A stretch of DNA of 64,000 nucleotides from positions 267,988,700 to 268,052,699 of the forward strand of contig OZ005654.1 of NCBI GenBank assembly GCA_963930645.1, given 5' to 3'. This DNA is from Salticus scenicus. Taxonomy: Eukaryota; Arthropoda; Arachnida; Araneae; Salticidae. Positions within the stretch are counted from its first letter, which is position 1. Each line of letters starts with the position of its first letter. The notes beneath the pieces were generated by a model, which saw only the letters and a program-made list of their open reading frames with translations, was not told where the DNA came from and ran no database searches. This document shows positions 10,791 through 23,150 of this stretch, in pieces. A program made the position numbers and the translations under genes.

Positions 10791-11030
10791 CATTCCTTTT
10801 ACAACTCCCATCTAAGTTATTTCCCAGAAACTCTGGGTGATATGTGTGAAGAACGAGGAGAGATATTTCATCAAGACACCAAAGAAATGTAGAGAAGGTA
10901 TCAGGGACGATGGGGTGTTAATATGTTAGCAGATTATTGTTGGATGCAGCATAGAGAATCTTCCACCCTCCTCCACGAGGCCTACAAGCCTTGCATAAGG
11001 AAATATGCTCTAAAGCGAGCCTCGATGTAA
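10791..11030 (+). pseudogene. Broken copy of a conserved uncharacterised arthropod protein block
   Basis: One frame encodes about 79 residues (HSFYNSHLSYFPETLGDMCEE, then RGEIFHQDTKEM-stop-RRYQGRWGVNMLADYCWMQ) with a single in-frame TAG at 10890-10892 and a terminal TAA at 11028-11030. I recognise the pattern FPE-LG---EE-GE-FHQD---ME-RYQGRW-V-M-ADYCWM from many uncharacterised, often multicopy arthropod predictions, so a transposon or domesticated-repeat origin is likely. The function is unknown to me. There is no start or upstream coding in the same frame, so it is a fragment. Confidence 0.65.
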
Positions 11031-11269
11031 ACACATTTAAAAGATAGTGAATAAATAATAGCTGATGTTAATGTCTTTTTTGCAAAATTTTATTAGAATT
11101 TGTTGTGGTCTTTTTGCTAATTCTTCTGATCTTCATCCTTACTTTGTGATAGTTCCTTATTTGATAGGAATAAAAAACAATCATTTCTGAATTTAGCGCA
11201 TCAAAACACATTAGAGACCTCCAAAGAAGTGGGGAAAAAAATAAAAAGTTCAATTTCGCAGGCCTGCGT

Positions 11270-11464
11270 CATAGATGTCAACATTTTAATTTATTTCGGA
11301 GCATTTTTAGCCCCGCCTCTATTTCGCACCACTTTATTTTTAGAGTAATTTTCACCAATATATAACTACCATAAAGTAAGAAAAAATTTACTCAAAAAAA
11401 AGTGGTACTAAATGAAGGTTGGGCTAAAAATATTCCGGAATAAATTAAAATGTTGGCAACTCTG
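11270..11464. mobile_element. 195-bp palindromic MITE
   Basis: The arms are inverted copies: left CATAGATGTCAACATTTTAA and right TTAAAATGTTGGCAAC..CTG. Both continue through ATTTATTYCGGA, a TTTTTAGCCC block, then CACCACTTT and TTTAGAGTAA-like inner blocks. Nearly the whole element can fold on itself. No coding. The ends resemble hAT-type CA-GTTGCCAAC termini. No clear target duplication was seen. Confidence 0.75.
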
Positions 11465-12063
11465 TTGTGTATTAAATCATTTTTGTGTCTCATAAAGTTA
11501 TTGTCCTGTGTTACATTTAATTAGTCATGAAACATATGTATCTGCATTCATGTCATATGTAGCATAAATTAATGTTCAATTAAGGTAATATCTTTACAAA
11601 CCTGCTTTTATTTTTTTATTACGTATTTGCACTTCTTATATTTAATTGCTTAATTGTAAGAACTTAACAATATTTAGTATATTATATAAATATTTAGAAG
11701 TATACACAAAATTATTACTCTTTAAATAGGGGTTATGATTTAATTTTATAAATCTAATATTTTGTATTAATCCTTACATAAATATGAAAAGGTTTGGCAT
11801 CTAAAAATGATTAAAAATATTTATTTATTTCATAAGTATTACAATTATAAATCTCTTAAATGTAAATAAATTTTATCATTTTTATATTTGGTATATATAA
11901 AACAGGTTTAAATAAACATTTTAATTAACTATCGTTTATGTGATTTCTTTAATAGTAATAATTCAGACTGAATAAAATTTTATAAAAAAACAATTGAAAT
12001 TCATTACAATGTAAATTACAATGTGTTCAATACAATTAATTACACTCCTCGGCATGAAAATTA
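11465..12063. other. AT-rich gap
   Basis: Nothing beyond AT-rich DNA with many AATAAA-like words. No gene or structured repeat seen. Confidence 0.5.
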
Positions 12064-12594
12064 CTTCTGACACCATTTCAGCATATTCTTATGCAAAATG
12101 ACGTCCTGATTCCGAATATGACACCCATTTTGCCCTACCACCCACCGTTTTTTTAGGAATTTCCCCCCTATCATTTTTCGATGATTTTATGGCTATCAAT
12201 TTGATTTTCAGGAAGGGGAGGATTATTTTAACCATTAAATATCTTCTAAGGGGCTACAGAGTTGGAAAATTCTAAAAATGGACATCTGCGACAAGGGGAA
12301 ATTTTGGGGGGAATTTACCACTGAAATTATACATTACATAAATTATGTTTTTTTAATCTGTTATTAATGTTATTTTTTAAACTTTATATAGTTTTATTTT
12401 TGTTTTTAGGTGTCAAATTAATTCTTTTTCTTTCTTCAAACAAATTCATGTCGTAAAATTATCGAACAAGGAAAGATATTGAGGGAGGGGGTGGTGTTTC
12501 TAGAAAACGGTGAGTGACTAGGCAAAATGGGAGTCATATTCGGATTCAGGAGGTCATTCTCCATAAGAATCAGCAAGTATGGTATCAGACCTCA
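12064..12594. mobile_element. ~530-bp foldback element
   Basis: The left arm (12064-12152) and right arm (12507-12594) are inverted copies. Matching blocks are CTGAYACCAT, ATTCTTATG, AATGACSTCCTGAWTCCGAA, TATGACWCCCATTTTGCC and CACYCACCGTTTT. The middle contains GGGGAAATTTTGGGGGG and no frame. It looks like a non-autonomous DNA transposon of unknown superfamily. Confidence 0.75.
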
Positions 12595-14205
12595 TTTTTT
12601 TTTATAGCAATGTTCTTCAAACATTTTTGTAACACATTTTACAATTATGTTCTTAAGCTTATTTGTTTACAGAAAATTATAAAAGAAATTTTATTTTCAT
12701 GAAATTCTAATTTTAATTTATATAAATACAAATTTCTTAATACTAAAAAGGCTATAATTGATATATGAAAAAAGGTATTGCGAGTAAAATTAACACAGGA
12801 AAATTTTATAAAAATGTATTTAATTATTTTGGCCCCTTTCCAATATACATTAGAAATTGTTAGGCTAGTGCATTTTGCCATATAAATTTTCATTTAATTA
12901 AACATAAATGATACTTATTATGCTTGACTGTGTGAACGCTTCAGCTGTAATATATTTATTATGTGTGTTATTCAATAGTATTTTCTGAACCCAAACTTTA
13001 TTCAGCTTATTATATATATATGATTTTTAAATTAATGTATGTATGAATTAAATGTATAAATGTATAAATGTTGTTTTAAAAACTTACGATAAATCCAAAC
13101 TGTGACAATTGGTATGTTTTAGTGTTTCTTAAAATGAATTTTATTTATAGATTCATATAATATAAGGATTTTATTTAGTGAAATTCAATAGCACTATTCA
13201 TATGTGAAGTAACATTAAATAAAAATAAATAAATAAATAAATAAAATGTTATATAAAGGATAACTACCAAACCTGTGCTAAATTTTCGCACATTAATTCT
13301 TTTCTTATTCACATTTAAAATATTAAACTCATAAATTTTATACAATAAAACTACTCAATTTTAACCTTTTTTCATAGAATTGGAAAATACTAGTAACGCA
13401 TAAAGTGCATTAAAACGATTTTTAAATCTCATTTCAATTTTCTTAGTTTTATTATAAATTTTGGGACTATTGTTTTTACTTGTAATTTTGCTTTAAAATT
13501 GATTGAGACAGTAAATCAAGCAAGAAAATCGACACAACTATGAAAATAAAAGTAAGAATTGTTTAAAATCATTTAAAAGGATTCTCGGTAGAGTTTGATT
13601 CATTTCTTTAACATAAATATTCATTAGGATTTCCTTTATAAGCAATGCCTGTCTAATACGTAAGATTTTATGAACTGAAAACTGATTCAAACTATGAAAT
13701 TCGTTTTATAAAAATATATAAGTAAAAAGTATTCAATTTGCATAAGAAAAACTGCTTAAGACAAAGAAAAATCTTACTGAATTAAAGTAACATTTCATTC
13801 TGAATATTATATGTTTTGTGCATTATTATTTAAGTGTGCATCGATGACATTACAGACGAAATTTTATTATACATTTATAATATGTTAATGATTGACTCAA
13901 ATATTCTTAATGTATGAGTAATATTTATTAATGTAAAACAAATATTTTAAGAGAATTTATAAAAACCAGTATTTTACGCATATCAAACAAAATCGGCAAT
14001 TGAATTTAGAAATTAAAAAAAAAATATGTGATGATGTTCTAAGTAAGCTCTACATTTACATAGCATTTTGTTACAAATATGTACTCGCAGATTTCGATAG
14101 GTATCGATTTGCAAATTATCATATTTTTTTAATACTTTTTTTGTTATTTTGTATTATTTCTTTAACTTTTATTATAGATTAAAAAAAAAAAAAAATACAT
14201 ATATA
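12595..14205. other. AT-rich gap
   Basis: No recognisable gene. Includes short AAAT-type microsatellite sequence near 13220-13245 and long AT-rich stretches. The small open frames have only low-complexity composition. Confidence 0.5.
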
Positions 14206-14243
14206 TCAGGGTGTTCCTTAAATGAAGAAAAAATTTTGTTCCT

Positions 14244-14279
<36 letters not shown>

Positions 14280-14396
14280 CCGATACCCATATTCTCCATT
14301 CTTTTTTTTTTTTTTTTAATCCAATACGCAAATTCTCCATTTTTTTTTTTTTTTTTTAAATCCAATACGCATATTCTTCATTTTTTTTTTTTTTTT
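14244..14396. repeat. Poly(T)-interrupted minisatellite
   Basis: Three units of about 41 bp: a ~24-base block (ATCCRATACSCATATTCTCC type, at 14279, 14318 and 14358) followed each time by 16-17 T. A 33-base T-run precedes the first. The block seems to have duplicated together with its T-tract. It sits at the upstream edge of a Tc1 relic. Confidence 0.8.
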
Positions 14397-14635
14397 ACCC
14401 TAAACACTTTTTAGCAAAATAATATTATAAATACTATTTTGAATAATGGTAATACATTTCAAATTGACGGGAAAGTTCTGAAACCTATATTCGGATTATT
14501 AGGAGGATTTTAGGTTCCAGATGGAACATTTACAATATTTTTAGACTAGAAAAAGCTTAACTTAGATAATTCATCTGGTTAACACTACTACTCCCATTAT
14601 TTGAGGAATGCAGAAGAATTTTATTCAACTCGATT

Positions 14636-15095
14636 AATGGGCGGAAGGAATGATGGCCTGGTAAGCAGTTTCATATGGAAAAAATACAAGTTTGGTGTTT
14701 CTCATTGGTAGGCGGAAACACTGAAATGCTAAATTCTAAGCGTCTCTCTTATGGCTCCGAATTACAGGAGAAGATGTAAGTTTCAATAAGATGGAGCCTT
14801 CATTCACATCACCAGTACAGTTAAAAATTGTGTTGATGTAAATCATGTGCAGATTTTACCAAGGTCAGCAAAAGGATCCTGGTCTTAACAAGGTCCACCT
14901 GATCTTAACAAGGTGGAAAATATCTGGGCAATGCTTATTCCTTAAGTATATGCTCATGGAGAACAGTCTGAATCGCTTACTGAGCTCCAGGAAGCTTTAA
15001 ATAGCTCATGGGATACTTTTTTCCAAACAAAAATCCAATTTTTGCATGATGCATTACCAAATAGAATATTACACGTCATAAAAGCTATTGCGAAT
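14636..15095 (+). pseudogene. Tc1-type transposase relic (first)
   Basis: C-terminal half of a Tc1 transposase with stops and frameshifts. Readable pieces in order: EGMMAW-AVSY (the GGS-VMVWGA-S block), FQ-stop-DGAFIHITSTVKNC (second catalytic region, normally QQDGA), VNHVQILPRSAKGSW, PDLNKVENIWAMLI (normally SPDLNPIENVW, holding the third acidic residue), then VYAHGEQSESLTELQEALN and LHDALPNRI. Each stop replaces a conserved codon. The N-terminal DNA-binding part is absent or unrecognisable and I found no reliable terminal repeats. Confidence 0.85.
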
Positions 15096-15351
15096 GGTAT
15101 TCCTTATTAATATAGCTTGTATTTTATAGATTGTATTACTGTCCTTCTACTCTTTTTAACGAATTAGAAATGGTAGAATCTATTTCTATTGTTATTAATA
15201 TATTATTTTCGAAAATCATGGTAATGAAACAGATATTATATTGTTAAATTATCTGCAAAATGTTACTCATAAAAATAATTTTATTAAAATAAAGATTCCC
15301 TTTTTTTCTAAAAATATTTAGTCTTTCTACTTTTTTACGCATTGTACTGAT

Positions 15352-15518
15352 CAGTGTTGCCAGATATGGCAGATTTTTTATTCAATAATCACCAATGATT
15401 TTGAGAAGTGATATTTGACTAACCGACTATCAGTCTTAAAGGTGATTAGGCAAACGTTACAATTAAAAATTATTGGTTATTATTGAATAAAAAATACGTC
15501 AGATATAGAAAAACTGCT
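15352..15518. mobile_element. Palindromic hAT-like MITE, copy 1
   Basis: Begins CAGTGTTGCCAGATATGG and folds back on itself: GATTTTTTATTCAATAATCA on the left matches a TATTATTGAATAAAAAATAC block on the right. A second copy in the opposite orientation lies at 42259-42428. Its inner TCAAATATCACTTCTC is the reverse complement of GAGAAGTGATATTTGA here. CAGTG termini suggest hAT. No coding. Confidence 0.8.
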
Positions 15519-16813
15519 ATTGATGTGGTTCTTTATGGCCAAAATGTTCAGACAATTTTGTAGAATACAAGAGTAATACAACAAAGTTATAAAACGTTAC
15601 ATTTCTAAAAGTATTGTAAAGCCTTATCTTATTAGGTATCATGAAATCTTAACTCTAGTCAAAGTACTCTATCAAGGGAAATTCAAACTAAAACATTTAT
15701 AAACTTTAAAATGAAGAGTGATGAATGGTTGTATCAATCACGATATTTGAATATCATAATGTGAATAATATAACGAGAAAAAATTCCAGTTAGCAATAGA
15801 ACTTTTACATAAATATTTTGGTGCGTGGGGACTCAGCTCAGTTTTCTATCATATATTTTTTATTATAAAACTCTACTATAAATTGTACTATAGTCAGTAT
15901 AATAGCAAACATGTTAGTACATGTGTAGGCCAGTCATTCAGTAATGGAAAAAATCTTTCAAACACATAAAACTATCAAAACTTTATTTTATTAAAAACAA
16001 AATGTGTAATAAAGATAAATTAATTTAAATCTTAATAGAATTACATAAAAAACATTTGTATTAAAAGTAATATTCGAATAAATTTAATAACATAAATATG
16101 AAAAAAAAATTGAGACCACAAAAGTTACATACCAAATTACATTGTTATATAAGCTTATTTTGTACTTCACGAGTTTTCTATTACACAAATTACTACTAAA
16201 TGCGTTTTGCAAAGTATTTTGCTAAGGTACCGAATGTTAGGAGTGATATTTCTTTCACACTACTGAGATAAGTCATTTATGTTGCGAAGAAGTGTTATAT
16301 TGTTTACATTTTCCATAAATATTGTGTATACAATGATTCCGCACATGTTCTCCATGGTATTAAAGTTCAACTTTGCTTTTTGTTCCAGATTTCTAACAGC
16401 GTTTAGTACACAAAGATGATGGGAAGATGATTGAATCCTGAAAATTAATCTTGATGACTCGTTACAGCCTGAGCACATTTTCAATAATTTAGCTTCAATG
16501 CATTTCATGATCCTTTCTTATTTATTGGTCTGGATTTACAATTTTAATATTTATATACGGATTCATTCTAACATCAATGGTCTTCTTTGAAGTAACCATA
16601 TGTGGATATTTAGGAATACTATTCGGTAAGTATCGTGGATTATTTTTCTTTATTAAAACTAATACTTGTTAATTCCTTTTATATATTTTTAAAAGATATA
16701 ACCGGTTATTTGACTTAGTTATTGACTTAGTATTTGACTTAGTTATTCATTTCGGTTATTGAGAATTTCAATGACATTTTATTATCTGTTTTTCCAAATT
16801 TTATTATTTTGTT

Positions 16814-16880
<67 letters not shown>

Positions 16881-17272
16881 GTAAAATACTTTATTTAAAA
16901 TCATTATTTTGTAATTTAAAAAATGATAATAGAAATAATAATAATAATAACTGAATTTAAATTTACAAAAAATTTCTATGTCTGTATGTGCATTAAGTAA
17001 ATTCACATGATAAAAAGAAAATGTATTTTATTAAAAAATGTATATAATTATAGATTAATTTAGATTGTCAAATTATTCACACATACAAACTGCGACATTT
17101 TAAAATTATTCATATAGAATATACTACATCGTTTGTTTTACGGTTAAGAGCACTAAATTAATATTTCCATAATCCAAATTATAAATACCATAGATTAATT
17201 CGTATGGAATGTTTTTTTTTCACATTTAAAGCTATTTAAGTAATACTCTTAAAGTCTCAATAATAATTTTCT

Positions 17273-17307
<35 letters not shown>

Positions 17308-18340
17308 TTTCAAGAGATTTGTTTTTCAAGATTTATAATTCCTAAGTACACTTTTTGCTATTTTGTGAAACTTTTGATTACAGTACAACCGATAATTATA
17401 AATGACACATCATTTATAACATTGACATTCACCTCACTGAACACACGATTTAATTACATTATCGTGATAACCGTAGCAACACACTTGTGTTCTTCATTAT
17501 ATGTTTTTAAAAGTTCGAGATCAATCGATAATAGAAAAATCTTCTATGCGTAAGCCTATTATCCATTCTCCGTCGAGGGAAAATAAAATCCAATCTTTAC
17601 ACTAATTAAAAGAATTAAGGGTGTAATCCGATAAAAGATTATTTTCGATAATTATTTAATTAGCAATAAAACGAAAATCTACATATTATGTTCAAATAAA
17701 TGAATATAATTACTTGTAATGCAAATATTACCTTAGTATAAATGCGTTAAGTACCCTTATGATTTGCGTTTCTGGGGAAATGGAAAATCTAATACATTAA
17801 ACGTGACATTTTATGATAAAAAGAAGAACATTTGGTATTTGAAATTATGACTGAAAATAAATTTCGAATGTTTTTCAGTTATATTTATGGAGCTATATTT
17901 ATTTTGTTTTATTCATTAGCTGGCAATGTATGTTATTTTAACATGTCAAATAATTTGGAAATCATAAAAAACGCTTTATATAATGTGCTGATTTTTTTTT
18001 TATTATTATTATTACTTGCTGGTAATGTGTGTTGTGTTACGTGTCAAATAACATTAAAATCATAATAAACGCTCAACATACCATAAAATTAATGTATACC
18101 TTTTGTTTATTAAACATTTTCAAGTAAATTAATTTCATAATATATTATTTTACATCTATTATACGTACGCAGAAAAGATTGCTATTTAAGCATACATTTG
18201 TGATTACTTATTTGTAATTGTATTTCATAGTTATTGTACCGAGAACTTAAGTAGGTATATTATGCAGAAAAAAACAGATAAACAGTGTTAGAATATAAAT
18301 ATTACCGATCTCAACCCACACACGAAAGATCTCCTTGCTT
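15519..18340. other. AT-rich gap with microsatellites
   Basis: No gene recognised. Contains (CA)n followed by (TA)n at about 16818-16881, a TTATTGACTTAG-type direct repeat near 16708-16745, a poly(A) tract at 17274-17303, and an imperfect duplicated block (GCTGGCAATGTATGTT at about 17920, GCTGGTAATGTGTGTT at about 18019, both leading into TGTCAAATAA-like sequence). The minus-strand frame over 16812-17006 is just the CA/TA repeat translated. Confidence 0.55.
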
Positions 18341-18945
18341 CTTGGCGACAAAACAACTCATGTGATTCTCGTCATTGGACGGACAAATGGTTCTTTAGTG
18401 ACGAAAAAATCTTCAATTTGGTTGGCTCTAATGGTTGAACATGCTGTTTTCATGATTTATGACGTAAACCTCACGAGTTCTTTAGTCAACAAAAAAAGGG
18501 GAATTTCTCTCATGTTGTAGGGCGCGTTATATTTCAACGGAACAACGTATGCTGTTGAAATAGCTTTTATATTATTAAAATGTCCTTAAAAGCAATCTTC
18601 TTCTAATTGAGATATTGGAGGGGGTGGGGTGGAAAACTGGTAATTCCAACCGAACGATGCGTCAATTCACATCTCCTACTCAACAAAAGCCTAGTTTATG
18701 CAGAATCAAGTTATTGTTATAAAATGGCCACTTATCAGTCCACCTAAATTCAACTGAAGACTTCTGGGAAATACTTTTATGAAAGGTGTATGCCCACAGT
18801 CATCAGTTTTCGACTTTTCAGAAATTAAAGCAACAAACAGAGTAGAGTTTGTACTTATTACAGCCACTCATTTTCCATGCCTGGGCATGCATTCCACCTA
18901 GCATGCCTGATAAGATTTTCAAGATAATTATTCAATGTTATTGAT
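18340..18945 (+). pseudogene. Tc1-type transposase relic (second)
   Basis: Another Tc1 transposase relic, different from the one at 14.6 kb. Readable blocks: RHWTDKWFFSDEKIFNL (the W--V-FSDEK-FNLDG block with the first catalytic Asp, from 18361), the GISLML-stop-GAL-FNGT equivalent of GGSVMVWGAFS-NG, FQPNDASIHIS (normally FQQDNASIHVS), KWPLISP followed in a shifted frame by HLNSTEDFWEIL (normally PDLNPIENLWGIL), and a SMPDKIFKIII end block. Multiple stops and at least two frameshifts. The 61-codon frame at 18335-18520 is a piece of it. Confidence 0.85.
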
Positions 18946-19309
18946 TCAAAATTTGATTTTAAATACCAAATACTAAAACAGTCTTTATATTTTAGAGACA
19001 GCAATTTTTTTTTTCTTTCTCTTTCTTTTTTCAAACATTCTGTAAAATCTGTACTACATTTTTTTTGTTGTAATACACTTATTCCATATGCTTATAATTA
19101 TTTTCGTGATAATTGCTTCATTTTCTTTGAACAGTTATTTAAAAAAATAATCACCTGTTTTTATATTTATGAGATAGCTTATACGTCGCTAAACAGTCTC
19201 TAAGAAAACAAAAAAATTTCTGTTATAAAAAAAGAAATTTGTTTTAAAATTTGTAGCTTGTTTATGTGTATTTTGATAAATTACGCCCCTAGTAGAATTT
19301 TTTTCAAAC

Positions 19310-19340
<31 letters not shown>

Positions 19341-20442
19341 CCTTCAGAATTTTTTTTTAATTATATATATACAGATATATATATATATATATATATTTGA
19401 CTCAATCAGTATTTTATTTACAGATACAGAGTGCGTTGAATACGGCACAATGAATTACAACTATCCTGCATTTTTCAATATTATGGATTTCGATAAAATT
19501 AAACAAAGAATATGTATATTTGTAAATAAAATACTAAAGCTATTTTTATATGTATATCATTTGCAAAAAGCCAAAAAAAATAATAGAATAAAATAATGAT
19601 AATGATAATTAAAAATATAAGTTAGAGTTTTTTTTTTTTTCCTTCTGAAGAGGACTACAGTTAATAAGGCAATGGAAAATGAATCTTTCCTTATACATTT
19701 ACAACAACGATGAAAAAATATAAATGTAAAATGTAAAACTATATTTATCTAGAGAAATTTTAAAATACTTGATTATCATACAAATTTAAGTACATTCTTT
19801 TGATTGTGCAGCTCGATCAATAAATTTCCCAAGTCTTTTATAAGTTTAATTGTAAATTAACAAGTTTATTTTTATATAAAACTGGAAATAAATAAAAATT
19901 GTAGTGTCACAATAAAGCCAACACATTTTTTTGTACATTTATAGTACTTTGGAAAGAATATTGTATGTTGCAATTTCTGTAAATTCCTTTGAGAAAGAAA
20001 CTTCATTTTCTCAAAACTCATTAAAAACATAAAAAAAAGAAAAGAAAAGAACTAAAGAAAGAAAATAAACACATCTAGAAGTTTTGTTTGTTTATTCAAG
20101 TAAAAATTTAATTTTTATTAATTTGAAAATATGAGGATATGTATACCGAAGAAAAATATATACAATATATAGAACAGAAAATCTTTTTGTGATAAAATGT
20201 ATTGAATAATCTACTAAAGGAACGATTTTTTTAAGATTTATTTACATGAGATTTTTTTCTAAGAATAGCCATTGTTTGTTATAAGACTATTTTTCTCAAA
20301 CTGGCAATATATATAATTTTTTAAATATTTTTAAAAAGTGTTAAATTATTATATTTTATTATATTTTGTAGGCGTTACACACATGTAGTATATCCTTATA
20401 TTTAAAGATACTTAAGTTTAAATTTTGTTAGATTATGTCTTC

Positions 20443-20475
<33 letters not shown>

Positions 20476-20640
20476 ATTATTTTTTTTTCTAAATACATAA
20501 TTCTTTTAAAAAAGAAATAATCCATCTTTCAATCGAAGAGATTATTTTATTCAAATCACATTATAATACCAGTTATATTTTTTATTTACATTTTACAGTT
20601 TCTTCAACAATCGTAAATGGAGGCATCGCCATTAAAATTT
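18946..20640. other. AT-rich gap
   Basis: No gene recognised. Poly(T) tract at about 19310-19335, (TA)n at 19375-19396 and 20443-20471. The 112-codon plus-strand frame at 19258-19596 is built on the poly(T) and TA tracts and is not convincing. Confidence 0.5.
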
Positions 20641-20689
20641 AAAAGAAGATTTGGTGACAGTGTATGAGTGACTGTGTGCACAATATCAG

Positions 20690-22010
20690 AGGTCACAAAA
20701 AATATCTAACTGGCACGAAATTTTGCACAAATATTTATGAGTCACATAGAATAAGCTCTGTAAATTTTGGTACATATCATGTTCTCGGTTCATGGGCAAA
20801 ACACCCCAAACATTTGTGATTTTCCAAAAAATTTCGTTTTATTACGGCCTTAGGGTAGAATTTCTATAAAGTTTCATTTAACATGGATTCGTTGCATGTA
20901 CCATAACAAATTTAATAAAGATTATTGTTCTGCTTAAAAGCATTGTTTCTGTATAAAACTTTTTGAGCAGATGTGATACTAATCAACAGCGCTTTACATA
21001 AGAATTCTGTTGTGTTTCAAAATTATCCATTTGACTTCAAATTTAATGCAAATATTTATGTATTACGTGACATTATCTGTATATTTTTGTGTACGTATCA
21101 ATTTTTATGCTTTATTCACAGAAAGATGTAAATAAAATTTTCACCATTACCGTCTATGGCAGACATTTCTTTTAAGTCATTTTCTTAATAATAAAATCCC
21201 TAATTTCCCAGATGTAATTCTGAAAATGATGTCAAAGCTAAAAAATATAATGGAATAAGTAAAGTTAAATGTCAATAGGTCTTGAAATATATATATATAT
21301 ATATTGAATAGGTAGAATAAAACTATAGTGTAGCTACATTTCCTAAACCTAGCAGTGAGGACCAGTCTAAATTCTTAGAGGTGTGGCAAATTGATCGAAA
21401 AGTTGGGATTTTGAAAACATCCAGTCATTCGGCGCTGTCTTATCGCTTTTGTCTATTCTATCACCCCTATTCTAACACTGTACTCGTTGAGTCAGTCGCA
21501 GACGCTTCGATGGTTTCAAGAAATGTGGGTGAATAATCTTCACGAGAAATTAGTAATATAAATAAATATTTAGACAAGTGTTTAAAATTTTTGAATTAAA
21601 CGATAACGGTGTCATTTTTAATTTCTTGAAGACGTTTGAGCTTAAAACATATGAATATAATGATGTAAATTTGTAGCTAATTGTTTTCAAAATAATGTAA
21701 ACCACTGTCTAGTAATTTAAACTGGCAAGGATAAACTAATTTGGGAATACGTGTATAAAAAACGAGCATTAGGCGGATGCAGACTGACTAATTTTAAAAT
21801 AGTTAAATTATATTCAACATAATGAAATCAACATACACTACTATGAAGCTTAAAACATGTTTTATGTTGTAAAAATTGTGTATAAACATAATAATTTACA
21901 ATGCGACACAAATTTCTTTCGGTATGTTACACAACCATCCAATAGCTTTCAAATATTATAAAAATATACATGACTTACATGGAATATGCTGTATAAATTT
22001 TAGCGTGATC
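20690..22010. repeat. Diverged tandem repeat units (~320 bp)
   Basis: A block CAAATATTTATG, about 25 bases, then CTGTAWATTTTgg/tgTACRTATCA recurs at about 20728 and 21048, and a weaker version (ATGCTGTATAAATTTTAG) lies near 21987. Each is followed by a TTCAT..GTAA-like segment. They look like old satellite units of the general type found at 58.7-61.7 kb. A slightly less AT-rich unique patch at about 21330-21530 has no open frame. Weak and diverged; boundaries uncertain. Confidence 0.4.
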
Positions 22011-22015
22011 ATGAT

Positions 22016-22095
22016 CGTGTTTTAACACGTACGAAACTGTGTGTACGTGTTTTAACACGTACGAAACTGTGTGTATGTGTTTTAACACGTACGAA
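22016..22095. repeat. 30-bp tandem repeat, 2.7 copies
   Basis: The unit CGTGTTTTAACACGTACGAA plus ACTGTGTGTA repeats at 22016, 22046 and 22076 almost without change. Each unit contains a short hairpin GTGTT-TT-AACAC next to the palindrome ACGT/CGTACG. The low divergence shows a recent duplication. Confidence 0.9.
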
Positions 22096-22207
22096 TAAAC
22101 GCCATAAAATTCTATAACTCGCAAAAATTGTTTCGGGCCGAAATTAAACATGACCTTTCGCCTTGAAAAAGTTGTTGCGAGTTATAACATTTTATGGCAT
22201 TTATTCA
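22092..22207. repeat. Inverted repeat, ~32-bp arms
   Basis: CGAATAAACGCCATAAAATT and TATAACTCGCAA (22092-22123) match, inverted, TTGCGAGTTATAACATTTTATGGCATTTATTC (22175-22206), with a ~50-bp loop. It directly abuts the 30-bp tandem repeat. Possibly the tip of a foldback element. Confidence 0.75.
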
Positions 22208-22209
22208 AA

Positions 22210-23119
22210 GTTTTGTACTTATTACTTTTAAACGACAGCTCTGTGGTGCTTTTTATAATGTTCGTGTTTTGTTCATAGAGAGACGCAAATTAATTTTATA
22301 TTTTTATGGTCTATGGAATGCATATCTCTTATGAAAAATTATACCGTTTTTATGCGACATTAAATATAATACACTTAAAATATTTTATTTTAATGATTGA
22401 AATTCTGTTTTTCGTAATCTTATAAATTTGCATTTCAGAAGAGTGTTGCTACAAAATTTTGTTGAAATCAGTCTTTTGTTTATCATACTAGGACATACAA
22501 AATTATTCAAAAAATTTATATCTATTTGTGGGAATTATTTTTAATAAAGTTTAACAGTTTTAGAATGCACAAAACGAAATTAAATTAAAAAATAATTTTA
22601 TATTCTTATAAGCATGTTTCACATAGACTATGGTTTGAAAAAAAAACATATTCTTTGTTTAAATGGCCAGACAAAATGTATCTCATTCACTTGGACTTTG
22701 GTTGGATATACATTTCAAGTTGCACCATAACTTATTATCGTTGTGCTAAGTTTCAGTTATACTTTTATTTCGTACACAGTTAAGAATTTCAACAGAAAAC
22801 TACTGGTAATCATTTATCGAAGCACTATGTAAAATTACAGGGAAAGTTAAAAGGAGGTTTTAAAAAATATATTTCATATATTCATATTAATAACTAATAC
22901 ATTAAATAATATAATTAGTTATTATCGGGGCTATGTTTGGAATATAAAATGCTTTTTCTAAAGTAGAAGCTTTTATTTTTAATTTTTTTGAAAAATTATA
23001 CAATAAAAATAAATAAATACATAATATAAAGTTTGAGAATCTCGTTTATTTTCTTTTAACTAAGAATTACAGTAAATTTACATAGATATTCGATAAATAT
23101 TTCGGTAAATTTATTATTA

Positions 23120-23150
<31 letters not shown>

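Noticed and set aside
16812..17006. Minus-strand 64-codon frame
   Set aside because: Translation of (CA)n(TA)n and ATT repeats.
19258..19596. 112-codon plus-strand frame as a gene
   Set aside because: Built largely on poly(T) and TA tracts.
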